Shown piece by piece: positions 34,957-45,087 of a DNA stretch of 64,000 bases. This stretch comes from Avena insularis (Eukaryota; Streptophyta; Magnoliopsida; Poales; Poaceae). The stretch covers positions 205,474,941 through 205,538,940 of the forward strand of contig CM042684.1 in assembly GCA_023614405.1 (NCBI GenBank). The letters are read 5' to 3'. The stretch's first letter is position 1, and each line of letters opens with the position of its first letter. The notes beneath the pieces were generated by a model, which was not told the origin of the DNA, searched no databases, and was given only the letters and a program-made list of their open reading frames with translations. The position numbers were made by a program, and so were the translations under genes.

Positions 34957-36263
34957 ATGGCACCACCTGCTTTTAATTTCAATGTGTTCATGGAGAAAGA
35001 GAAACTTGTCATAATGGTAGCAACTTCACCAACTAGGCTATGAATTTGAGGATTCTCCTCACTGCTGCACAAAAGCAATATGTGCTAGATGCGCTGCTAG
35101 GCCCCCCACCAGCTCCTGATGCCCCTGACGAGGAAAAGAACGTCTATATAACTCGTCAGGAGGACCACAACTTAGTTCATTGCGGCATACTGTATGGGCT
35201 AGAGCCAGAACTTCGAAAACGTTTCGAAAATTGCAATGCCTTTGATACTATGGGAGAATTGAAAATGATTTTCGATACCCATGCTGCCGTAGAGAGTTAT
35301 AATGCTACAGAAAAGTTCTTTAGCTACATGATGGAGGAAAACAACTCCGTTAGTGAGCACGTACTCAAAGTGTCTAGGTACACCGATAAGCTTGTGTCCT
35401 TGGGAATAGCGATTCCACTTGACTTAGGCATACATCGTGTTCTCCAATCTATGCCACCTAGCTACAAGAGCTTCATGATGAACTATAATATGCAGGGCAT
35501 GAAGAAGTCTCTTCCCGAGCTTCTATCAATGCTTAAGACTGCAGAAGTGGAGATTAGGAAAGAACATCAAGTGTTGATGATCAATAGGACCACCGGTTTC
35601 AAGAAGGACAAGAAAGGCAAGCACAAGGGAAAGAAGGGTGGCAAGTCTGTTGCCACGCCTGAAAAGAAACCCCGAGCTGGCCCTAAGTCTGACACCGAGT
35701 GCTACTATTGCAAGGGGACTGGCCATTGGAAGCGCAACTGCCCCAAGTATTTGGCGGACAAGAAGTGCGGCAAGGAAAACAAAGGTATATGTGATATACA
35801 TGTTATTGATGTGTACTTGACTAGTACTCGCAGTAGCACCTGGGTATTTGATACGGGATCGGTTGCTAATATATGTAACTCGGTTCAGGGGCTGCGGAAC
35901 AAGCGACAACTAGCAAGGGATGAGGTCACGATGCGGGTCGGCAATGGATCAAGAGTTGATGTGATTGCCGTCGGAACGCTGCCTCTCCATATGCCATCGG
36001 GGTTAGTTATAAACCTAAATAATTGTTATTTGGTGCCTGCACTGAGCATGAACATTGTATCCGGATCGTGTTTGATGCAAAGTGGTTATTCATTTAAGTC
36101 TGAAAACAATGGTTGTTTGATTTATATGAATAATATCTTTTATGGTCATGCACCTATGTTGAATGGTTTATTTCTGTTGGATCTCGATAGTAGTATTACG
36201 CATATTCATAATGTTGATGCTAAAAGGATTAAACTTGATAATGATATATCTGCATATATGTAG
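34957..36263 (+). pseudogene. gag-pol: Copia Gag and protease, element H
   Basis: ATG at 34957 begins MAPPAFNFNVFMEKEK, the usual BARE gag start, but the frame is lost near 34990-35040. From 35040 a frame of 407 codons carries the Gag body (NLRILLTAAQKQYVLD), a basic stretch (KKDKKGKHKGKKGG, about 35605-35645), a CCHC knuckle (CYYCKGTGHWKRNC, about 35700-35741) and the aspartic protease (WVFDTGSVANIC, about 35845-35878). It stops at TAG 36261-36263; integrase sequence follows in the same frame. Gag packages the RNA and the protease matures the polyprotein; here at least one frameshift and one stop prevent this. The order gag-protease-integrase is diagnostic of Ty1/copia. Confidence 0.93.
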
Positions 36264-36952
36264 CACTGCCGTCTAGGTCATATTTGCGTTAAACGCATGA
36301 AGAAACTCCATTCTGATGGACTTTTGGAATCACTTGATTTTGAATCATTTGATACATGTGAGCCATGCCTTATGGGCAAGATGACTAGAACGCCGTTTTC
36401 CGGTTCAATGGAACGGGCGACAGATCTATTGGAAATCATACATACTGATGTGTGGACCAATGAGTGTGTCGGCGCGAGGTGGATATCGTTATTTTGTTAC
36501 TTTCACGGATGATTTGAGTAGATATGGGTATATCTATTTGATGAAACACAAGTCTGAAACTTTTGAAAAGTTCAAAGAATTTCAGAATGAAGTGGAAAAT
36601 CATCATAACAGAAAGATCAAATTTCTATGGTCCGACCATGGAGGAGAGTATCTTAGTTACGAGTTTAGCACACATATGAAAGACTGTGGAATAGTTTCAC
36701 AACTCACGCCTGCCGGAACACCACAACGTAATGGTGTGTCAGAACGTCGTAATCGTACTTTATTGGATATGGTTCGATCTATGATGTCTCTGACTGACTT
36801 GCCACTGTCATTTTGGGGTTATGCACTGGAAACCACTACATTCACTTTAAATAGGGCACCATCTAAATCCGTTGAAAAGACACCGTATGAATTATGGTTT
36901 GGAAACAAACCTAAGCTGTCATTTCTTAAAGTTTGGGGACGCGATGTTTATC
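36264..36952 (+). pseudogene. pol: Copia integrase, truncated, element H
   Basis: The stretch begins HCRLGHICVKRMKK, the copia GAG-pre-integrase zinc region, with CEPCLMGKM near 36357. A frame change near 36475 is needed to continue. The integrase core shows HTDVW (near 36438), WSDHGGEY (near 36630) and NGVSERRNR (near 36744), supplying the D, D and E positions. After LKVWGRDVY (about 36925-36950) the sequence jumps directly to LTR sequence (agaagggtctcgatcatg), so the rest of integrase and all of RT and RNase H are deleted together with the first half of the 3' LTR. The shared agaagggtctcgatc at 25776-25790 shows where in the LTR the join lies. Confidence 0.92.
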
Positions 36953-37791
36953 AGAAGGGTCTCGATCATGTCTGCATTATTTGCGAACCGTAGGGTGGCA
37001 CACTTAAGAGTTACCGGACACCATTTTGGAGCACATATGTTTCAGACGAAAGAATTGCAAAGCGTAGGAATTTTTTCAATAGAAACCGGAAATTGTTTCG
37101 GGTGAAATTGCAGAAAGTGGTTCTGCATGTGATATTGAAATATTGCAAGGGCTATATGTGAATGTTTGTTAATTAAAGTAATTAACAAAATTCTGAATAA
37201 ATTTAATAAAAAGAGTTTTATTAAATGAGAGAGCATTAAATTTGGAGAAACTTAATGCATTTAAAGTGGAGACTTTAAAAGGGAATGTGAAGAGGCATTT
37301 TAATGTGAAGGAGTTACCACCACATGGATGGGAGAGGTGAGGGGTCACCCCCCTCCTCCTATAAAATGCCACCCATTCCCTCCTTCATCCTCACACCTCC
37401 TTGTGAAGGATCTCTCTCCCCCTCTAGAATTATTCCCCCATGGTCTCGGATTAGCGAGATACATGTTCCCGGTGGCATTTCGCCTGGAAGGAATTGCTGC
37501 TTCCGCTGGATCACTAGAGCGAGGAGGTGGAGGTTGTCCGGTGGCTTGAACGTGTGTGCGAGTGCGGATGCGCTGCTGAGTTGCGGCGCTCAGACTTCCT
37601 CACGATCTTGAGATCGGCAAGTGTACGACTACATCAACCACGAGTTCCTACTCGTTAACAAAGCTCGTTGTCTTTGAGGGTAAGTTCTCCATGGATGTAT
37701 GTCCACCCATTGCTCTGTACCTAGTAGATAGATCTTGGCGTGTAGTTCTCATCGTAGGAAATTTTTTGTTTTCTATGCTGCGGACCCAACA
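36953..37791 (+). repeat. 3' LTR of element H, 5'-truncated
   Basis: Contains about the last 840 bp of the LTR, including the TATA box at 37360-37366, and ends gcggacccaaca at 37791. The missing part corresponds to 24994 to about 25775 of the 5' LTR. Confidence 0.93.
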
Positions 37792-37796
37792 GCTTG

Positions 37797-38165
37797 GTCT
37801 TTGTTGTGTGAAGGTACAATTGCGTACGCATAAACCTCTATGGACAAAGAGTTGACAAGATGAATCGAAGAGAGTTACCTAGGGCTACCCTTCAACGAGT
37901 TATCTCTACAACATAAGGTGACTTCCTTCTACTTGAGGACTCATGCTATAATCTTCATGAATTTGCTACGCTTTGAGTGTTGCTTCTCTTTTGTTGTGAG
38001 ATTTGTAGGCTTCATGGAAGGCGAAGGAACATTGAAGTGTTGTCAAGTCAATCTTTTCGAGGACGACTATATGGTGAACCCCAGGATCAAGAAGGTCTCT
38101 CGACATCTTCTACTTTGTGATGAGCGTGTAGAGTCGAGGACGAATCTTTTTGAAGGGAGGAGGGA
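37797..38165 (+). pseudogene. Cys-repeat protein of element F, C-terminal part
   Basis: Continues the F coding region after the H insertion. It aligns with E's SLLCEGTIAYA, TSMDKELTR and IEESYL region, but has TAA near 37830 and a TGA near 37860 where E has CGA. From 37918 the frame is open (TSFYLRTHAIIFMN, RFECCFSFVVRFVGF, EDDYMVNPRIKKV), crosses the polypurine tract and continues about 105 codons into the 3' LTR to 38481. The hydrophobic, Cys-containing stretch near 37955-38020 could be a short membrane-like or buried segment. No domain recognised. Confidence 0.7.
38153..38165 (+). other. Polypurine tract of element F
   Basis: gaagggaggaggga immediately before tgatgtagcccgacc; also in frame as coding sequence. 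Confidence 0.8.
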
Positions 38166-39156
38166 TGATGTAGCCCGACCTTCGGTCGTTACCACATCAT
38201 GGTCTCCAACTTATGGCAAGTTGTCATGGACTCCAAAGGTGAATCCGTTCCTCTATGCGAGCCCACTTCCTACCCCATTGAATGGTATACTACTTCATAC
38301 TCCATCATGTATTCATGATAGGTTCATACCGACAAGTACGGAGTCATGGGTGGAAGCCTGGAGCACCAAGCCGACAAGACGGAGGCTTGGAAGAGAAGAC
38401 GGGAGAAGCTGTAGCTGGAGCACCAGAGTCTCCGGCCTGAAGACACTGGAGTGTCCAGCCTGCATACCCCGAAGTCTCTAGACCCATCTCCAGACCGACC
38501 CCCAGATCGAGCTCGAGGACAGCCAGAAGGCCCCTCCGGAGACGACACCGAAGTCTCCGGACCCCAGACCGGAGTCTCCGGCCTAAGCGTATGGGCCTGC
38601 GCGCCGCCAGCTGGGCCTTTGGCCCATGTACCCCTTAGTCCACCCAGACTTTGCCCTTTTATTCCTAAAGTACCCTTAAACTAGTGGCTGGCCTATATGT
38701 AGTGCCCCCACCCCCTCATGTAACCCTAGGCATAGATGATAGACTAAAGAAAACCCCCCTTTATGGAATATCTAGTTTTGCCTCATCCACTTCTACCAAA
38801 GGGGATCGACTATCGTCACCACCTCGTTGGAGTTTGCATCGCGCCTCCCTCGTTGTACAAGGCCTTGGCATCGGTGTCCCTTTGCCAAGACGTCAAGACC
38901 CTCTCCAAGGTGTTCTTCCCTCTCCACGTGGGTTCGAGGGAGCACGTTGACCGATCTTTCCTTGCGAGGATTCTATCGGACCGGTGGCCACCGATGAGAG
39001 CAATCAGTCTTGTATCATGTGTTTTTTGCATGTGTTCATCGTGTTCTTCATGAGGTGTGCGTCCGCTTCCGCTACCTTCTCCCTTTCCCCTTGCTTTCCC
39101 ATCGATTTGACCATAAGATCCGTGAAGATCGGGCCACCCACGGGGTTACCCCATAA
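38166..39156 (+). repeat. 3' LTR of element F
   Basis: Complete 991-bp LTR, tgatgtagcccgacc to ggttaccccataa. It holds a U3 array (38423-38582) and a TATA variant (cctatatgtagtg, about 38691). It is the uninterrupted counterpart of 12353-13177 plus 20871-21076. Confidence 0.92.
38423..38582 (+). repeat. Palindrome array in U3 of element F 3' LTR
   Basis: Copies of agtctccgg and ccggagtctccgg with more substitutions than the 5' LTR array, ending about 110 bp upstream of the TATA variant. Confidence 0.8.
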
Positions 39157-39161
39157 ATATT

Positions 39162-41117
39162 TTTGTGGTAACACACAAAGCATCAATATCCAAAAGCAAC
39201 GAGACAATATTGTCACAAGGTGAAAGAATACCATCAACATGCTTGCAAGCAAACCATAGGAAAGAGTAATTTTTCAACATGAAAGATGCAAAGCATGCAA
39301 AAGGTATCAGAGTTGGATTCGATCTTGAACTCACTTGGGGGATGCTCTCTAGAGCTCTTTTTGTCAACTCGTGCTCAACCGAGGTTGACATTCTTGTGCG
39401 GGAACCTACACACATCATACACAAAAGGAAGAATGTGTGTGCATGGTAGAGAAACACATCATCCATCATGACGTATCTCTTGTTGTGCACATCACCATTA
39501 GTGTAAAGCAAGTGTAACATAGGTGCATGGTGAGTATGCAAGTGGGGAACATGCTTATCATGGCAATCATCAAAATCTCCAAAATTTGAGAAAGCTATGG
39601 GGGCCATCTCAATATAAAATATATTATCATTATTGTTGCAAGCAAAACAAGTGAAAGAGAAATTATTCAACTTATTGCAAGCAATAGGAGAGGTTGTAAA
39701 ACATTCATGACAAAGCATGGTTCGAGGGCTACCATTAGTAACATCATTGCAAGAAAAACTTTGGAAAGAGCAATTGTTCAACAAAGTGCAAGCAATGATA
39801 TCATCAACGTAATGTTTAGAGCATGGCATGTCTATGGCAACATCATCACAATCGAATAATTTCACATGCTCAACATTATGCAAAGGCAAAGTATCACATG
39901 GAAATATCAATGAAGCATATGTGATATCACAAACACATCCATAGCATCCCAATCATCACAAGTCATCATGTCCACTAGTGGTATCATGGCATCATCAACA
40001 CCCATATTCTTACCTTGTTCATACCTCTCATGTGAAGTGGGTGTTGTGGTAGTATTGGCCTCCATGTGGGTGACTTCTTCTTCTTGCATGGGGATGGCAT
40101 CATCTTCATCAACCATGTACATCTTCTCGGTTGGAGGCATCATCATCTCCAAGCTTGGCGCTTCTTGCTCCATGGAACCTAGCACATCATGAGGAAACAC
40201 ACTAGAGGTAGAGGGTAAGTCGTTAGAAATCAAAGTGGTCTCACATGACCTATCAACTACCACTCTCAACTCACTAGGTGTATCACTCATACCCTCCAAG
40301 TGGAAGCACTCAATCTCACATATGGTGGAGTCACTCATCCCACTCTTGTTTTCACTCAAGTGGGCTAACTGGCTCTCATACTCACATGGGATTGGTACCA
40401 CATCATCACTCAAGAATGTAGGGGTAGGCTCGGTTCTCTCAACTCCATATGCCTCCTTTGGTGAAGGGAAAATCTCATGCTCACCATTCTCGTCCAACTT
40501 GGCGAAGTAGAGGTCTTCATCTTCCTCATCCATGAGGTTGCATGCGTCATATAGCACGTCAAGTTTGGGCGTTGAAGTTTGATGGCGTGGAGGAGAGCTT
40601 GCTCTTGGTGCCATTTTGGTGGTGGCACGAGTAGTTGAAGGTGCCTTATGATGGTGTCGACGGAGGTCATTGGCGTGCCTTGCCAAAGGTTGATGTATAT
40701 TGCGCACTTGGTCATCCACATGACACTCGTGACAATGCTTCTTTTCCTTGGCACTCTTCTTGGTGAGGCGTTGTAATGAGTGCAAAGCATCATTAGTCTT
40801 GGCCATCATGCTCATGGTTTTGGCGAAGTCGTTGTCCATGTCGCGGTTGAAGTTGTCCGTTGGATGGTGGACCTTGGTGCTCTCAAGGTGGAGGCTCCCT
40901 CTTGGTCGATGTGACTTGAGGAGCTTGCGTTGTCGTTCTTGAAGTCTTCCATGCTTGGGGAGTTATTGTTGTTGTAGAACTCCATATCACCCAAGCATGT
41001 GGAGCCATTGTCGGTGTAGTGCTCCTTCATGTCATCCATGCTTGTGGAGGCGTAGGCATTGTGGCTCATCGTGGATTCTTCATAGATATCATCCTTGGTT
41101 CCGGAGTTCCTAGACAT
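39162..41117 (-). pseudogene. Cys-repeat protein of element E, N-terminal and central part
   Basis: Minus-strand frame from ATG 41117 (MSRNSGTKDDIYEES), the counterpart of 22441 onward in F. One-base deletions near 40945 and near 39930 shift the frame, but the whole region stays alignable with F at the protein level, including the His-rich part (RRHHHKAP), the acidic centre and the first three Cys repeats (LNNCSFQSFSCN, LNNFSFTCFACN, LKNYSFLWFACK). It stops at the F insertion (CVTTKI), and the protein resumes at 12347. Lesions here differ from those in F. Function unknown; its place directly after the leader suggests it replaces gag. Confidence 0.72.
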
Positions 41118-42497
41118 GCTTCACAAGACCAAGTGGTGTATATGGAAGTGGTAGGGGGTTAGGGATGCAATGTCAAACCTTACTTTACCTTGGAAGATAG
41201 TATCGTGCAAGTGGCAACACTTGAGAGCAATCAAAACCAAGCAAAGTGAAGTTCACGCGGAACGCCAAAACCAACTAACCACTAAAAAACACACACACAA
41301 AAATCTTATGGTGGATAGGTATGGAAGGTGGAGTGTCCAAGAACAATCCGAAATTAAGATATTGCAATGGCAAGTAAAGAACCACGATGATCACAAAGCA
41401 AAACAAGTCAATCCACAAGATAGGAATTATGTACAAGGAAACACACACGGTGGGATAAATGGGACTTGTGCGATGGAGAAAGTGAGCTAAGAACCAAATG
41501 ATTACCTAGCAAAGACTATAAGCTCGTGTCGCACAAGTGCAAGGAGAGACGCTAGTTCGATTGTAATAAATTGGTGGGCTACAAGATATGCACAATAAGT
41601 ACCACCTATTTGATGTTCATCGAGCTTGCGCTTCCTATTCTATGAGGCACTTGTTTCTTTCTTTCTTTTTCTTATTTTTATTTTTTCTGTATTTTTTCTC
41701 TTTTCTTTCTTTTTACTTTTTCAATTGCCTCTTCTTTGTGCCAACAACTATACAAGATAACTATATGAGACAGCGCGCTCACAACTTTTGCTCGGTATTC
41801 TACAAGTATCAAATGTGCATAGACCAAGCAATCATAGGAGGAACTAGTCTCAATAGGTGTTTGTTGAACGCAAATATAGTGTAGCTGACAAGGTAAAGCA
41901 AGTGGGGAGAAGTGGCGGAATGTTTATACCTTTCATCGCTGATCTTCACCCTTTATTGGTGGATTCCGCCTTGCTCATGGAATTTGGATGGAGTATATAT
42001 CATGAACCACGGATATGATGATGTAGATCTCCTTCTCCTCTTCAAAACAAGCTAAAGAACACCAAAATCCGAGTTCGTATGCAAAAGTTATGCTCAAAAC
42101 GGTGAAACAGATTTGTCTGTCAGCATGTAGGGCGGAGACTCCAGTCTGGCGGTCCGGAGACTCCGGTCTGGAGTGACTCACACCGGAAACTCCGGTCCGA
42201 GGCCGGAGACTCCGGTCCGGTCAATTTCTGCGCGTCAAAGAACACGAACGGGACACGATTTTGGCGGAAAAACTTGGACCAAAATACCAAATTGGTGGGG
42301 GAAATCAAGGAATTAGGCCATGGGAACGCAGGGGAAGGTAGATCAACAAGTTTAGCAAGTAATCCACGGATCAAAACCTACCAAAACACACTCAAATCAC
42401 AGATCGATCCAAAACACGAATTGGGGTTGTTTTTGGTGGAATTTTCGAATTTATGGGGAAAAAGACCAAATCGAGGAGAAATCCGTGGCAACCAAAA
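41118..42497 (-). other. Leader of element E
   Basis: Counterpart of F's leader. It contains a pyrimidine-rich plus-strand tract (purine-rich in element sense) at 41650-41735 and the palindromic array at 42131-42222. No gene seen. Confidence 0.75.
42131..42222 (-). repeat. CCGGAGACTCCGG array in the leader of element E
   Basis: Four copies, two of them exact CCGGAGACTCCGG, about 275 nt downstream of the primer site. The same 13-bp palindrome fills the U3 arrays of E. Confidence 0.88.
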
Positions 42498-42510
42498 GCT
42501 GCTGATACCA
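42498..42510 (-). other. Primer-binding site of element E
   Basis: Plus strand gctgctgatacca, so tggtatcagcagc in element sense, identical to that of F. Confidence 0.78.
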
Positions 42511-42512
42511 GA

Positions 42513-43214
42513 TGTTATGGGGTAACCCTGTGGGTGGCCCGATCTTCACGGATCTCATGGTAAAATCGATGGGAAAGCGAGGGGAAAGGGAGAAGGTAGC
42601 GGAAGTAGACGCACACCTCGCGAAGAACACGATAAACACATGCAAAACACACACGATACAAGGCCGATTGCTCTCACCGGTGGCCACCGATCCGATAGAA
42701 TCCTTGCAAGGAAAGATCGGTCAACATGCTCCCTTAATCCCACGTGGGGAGGGAAGTGCCAAAGTAGACTCCGGTCTGTCTCCGGTGTTTTCTCCGGAGG
42801 GGCCTTCTAGCTCTCCTCGAGCTTGATCTGAGGGTCGGTCCGGGGATGGGTCCGGAGACTCCGGGGTCTGCAAGCCGGAGACTCCGGTGTCTTCAGGCCA
42901 GAGACTCCGGTGTGCGCAGGCCGGAGACTCCGGTGTGCGCAGGCCGGAGACTCCGGTGCTCCAGCTGCTGCTTCTTCCGTCTTCTCTTCCAAGCCTCTGT
43001 CTTGTCAGGCTTGGTGCTCCAGGCTTCCTCCCTTGCATCTGTACTCGTCGGTATGAACCTATCATGGATATGGGATGGAGTCTGAAGTAGTATACCATTC
43101 AAGAGGGTATGAAGTGGGCTTGCATAGAAGAACGGATTCACCTTTGGAGTCCAAGACGACTTAGCATAAGTTGGATGCCATGATGTGGTAACAACCAAAG
43201 GTTGGGCTACATCA
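42513..43214 (-). repeat. 5' LTR of element E, internally deleted
   Basis: Both termini are intact (tgttatggggtaacc at 42513, gggctacatca at 43214) but it is only 702 bp against 1,065 bp for the 3' LTR. About 360 bp are missing near 42757, between ggagggaag and tgccaaag, including the TATA box; part of the palindrome array remains at 42768-42957. Confidence 0.88.
42768..42957 (-). repeat. Palindrome array in U3 of element E 5' LTR
   Basis: Several exact ccggagactccgg copies. The deletion that removes the TATA box ends at the edge of the array. Confidence 0.85.
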
Positions 43215-45031
43215 TTATTTGCTTGAAGCTTGCCATCCATATTGGTGATAATGTATATGTGAAGACGTGTCTTAATGAAGCTATCCCATAGTGGTGTATG
43301 GGGAAGCAAATTATGAGTCTAAACGAAGCAACAACGATCAAGTGATGCATTCCGGCTTGGATGGAGCTTGAAGCATTGTCATAAAGATCAAGCGGGATGC
43401 GCAAGGCAAAGGTATGACCTTGCTAGGTTTTCCTTTTACCAGTCTCAAGGTGGTTGTTGGGACACCGGGTTATAGGATAGATAGCCGCACTATCAAGAGG
43501 GGCTTCCGGTTGGGTAACTTGATCACATCATCTTAGGGAGCTCAATAATTTGCATACTTTGCTTCTTCCTATTTTATTTCTTCTTGGTGTTTCTTTGTGT
43601 GAGGTTATTGATCTTATTGCTAGCTCTTCAACAAGCCCAGGTTCATCGAAAACGGAATTCATATGCATCTTCTATTGCGTTTTCGAGTTTAGAGGTTTTA
43701 CCGGTTCATTATTAGGGAGGTTTCATACCTCACCTTATTTGGTTCTTTACCTCTTTCCCTTTCTTGGGTTTTCTACTCTCTAATAGATATATCTTGTTCT
43801 TAGCTTTTCAAAAAGCCCAAGTTTGCTAAAATCCGAGTCCGGACGCAAAAGTTATCACCGTTTTCGTGTGCCTATTTTCATTCCGGCGGGAATTCCGGAG
43901 GCGCCGGTTCTGGGGCCGAAATTTCCAGCGCCGGCAAACTGCCGAAAAGCTGTTTTGTTTGCTGTTTCGGTTTTGACCAGAACTTTTCTAGTTGATCGGA
44001 AATTCCGGCGCTAGTTCCGGCGACACCGGTTTCCCCGCCGGAACGTGTCCGTCTAGCTCGTTTTGTCTCCAATGGTTATCTCCCTTGACGGGGTATAAAA
44101 GGGGGCTTCTTCCCCAAAGTTCTAGGGTTCTTCAGCATGTTTTTGACCACCATTATTGACCCCTTTGAGCTGTCTTCCTCTCCCTTCCCTCCTATGATTC
44201 TTGCATCTTTTTGAGGGCTTTTGAAGAGGAGATCTAGATCTACAATCCCCACCAATCATTTCCTCCTCTAAGTGAGGGGAACCCATTGGATCTAGATCTT
44301 GGAGTTATTGGTTGACTTCCTCCATTGTTCTTCCTCTCTAATTCCTCCCTAGCACTTGTTGCTTTGGTGGGATTTGAGAGTGAGGGATTTGAACACCCTT
44401 GGTGTTCTTGCTTTGCATTCTTGCATTAGTGTTGAGCTCTCCATTATGATTTGTTCGAGTGAGAGACCATGAGCTTGTTATTCTTGGAGGGTGACCTCCT
44501 AGTTGGCTTGGCGGTTGGTGCCACGGTGTCCTCTTCGTGGAAGATTGTGAAGAGACTCGAGATTCCCCTTCGTGGAGCTTGTGAAGTGGTTGTGGAGCTT
44601 GCCATCTCCCGAGTGGAGGAAAAGCTAACAATAAGGAAAGGGCCTATTCCTTCGTGGGATGGACTCTGAGAAGAAGGTGAGCCTTTGTGGTGTTGGGAAA
44701 TCCTTCGTGGAATCCCACATCTCTCCAACGTGACATACCTTACTTGTAAGGGAACACGAGAATACATCTTCATCTCCGCGTGCCTCGGTTATCTCTATAC
44801 CCGAGCTTACTTTCCTTGTGATAGCCATCGAGCTTGAAGTACTTATATCTTGTGTTATGTTTCTTAGCTTATCTTGTTGTTGGTGCACTTAGTTGAGCCT
44901 AGTGTATTTAGGTTTTGTGCTTGTAAAATAAACGTTAGTTTAATTCCGCATTCTATCAAGCCAAAACCGTAATAGTTTTGAAATAGCCTATTCACCCCCT
45001 CCCCCCTCTAGGCGACATCTCTATCCTTTCA
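43215..45031 (+). repeat. Sirevirus 5' LTR, segment 3 (element C)
   Basis: Resumes after element E with its target duplication ttatt and ends ctatcctttca at 45031. It holds a TATA box (44094-44100) preceded by a GC-rich block (43880-44045) full of CCGG and ggaattccgg-type palindromes. Short open frames such as those near 44440-44770 are not conserved with anything else seen. Confidence 0.82.
44094..44100 (+). promoter_or_regulatory. TATA box, Sirevirus LTR (element C)
   Basis: tataaaa in ggggtataaaaggggg, a strong match to a core promoter. Confidence 0.7.
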
Positions 45032-45033
45032 AT

Positions 45034-45045
45034 TGGTATCAGAGC
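45034..45045 (+). other. Primer-binding site of element C
   Basis: tggtatcagagc, an exact match to the initiator tRNA-Met consensus, two bases after the LTR end. Confidence 0.9.
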
Positions 45046-45087
45046 AAGGTCTCTCCTTATTTAGGCTTCACCGCCTAGAGTGTAAAG

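Larger units (their letters stand above)
24994..37791 (+). mobile_element. Element H: Ty1/copia, BARE/Angela/WIS-like, internally deleted
   Basis: The LTR begins tgaaggaaatatgccc (typical of the Triticeae BARE/Angela/WIS group) and ends gcggacccaaca; gcttg duplications flank it exactly. It has a tRNA-Met primer site, gag, protease and integrase, but a deletion joins mid-integrase to the middle of the 3' LTR near 36952, removing RT and RNase H. It was inserted into the coding region of F and later received element I in its 5' LTR. Confidence 0.95.
12353..39156 (+). mobile_element. Element F: non-autonomous LTR element, inner copy
   Basis: Plus-strand copy of the E family inserted into E itself, in the opposite orientation. 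The 5' LTR starts tgttatgtagcccgacc at 12353 and the 3' LTR ends ggttaccccataa at 39156. Flanking five-base duplications are acatt (12348-12352) and atatt (39157-39161), one mismatch. Removing F rejoins E's reading frame (CVTTKI from the right side, MLNNFSF from the left). F carries insertions G (in the 5' LTR) and H (in the coding region). Confidence 0.9.
10361..43214 (-). mobile_element. Element E: non-autonomous LTR element, outer copy
   Basis: Minus-strand element with 3' LTR at 10361-11425, internal region 11426-12352 plus 39157-42512, and 5' LTR at 42513-43214, flanked by perfect 5-bp duplications ttatt (10356-10360 and 43215-43219). Element F is inserted in its coding region; the two halves of E's reading frame join cleanly at the F insertion site. 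E has a primer-binding site and polypurine tract but no reverse transcriptase or integrase. Its LTR and leader are related to those of the autonomous elements K and L. Confidence 0.92.
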
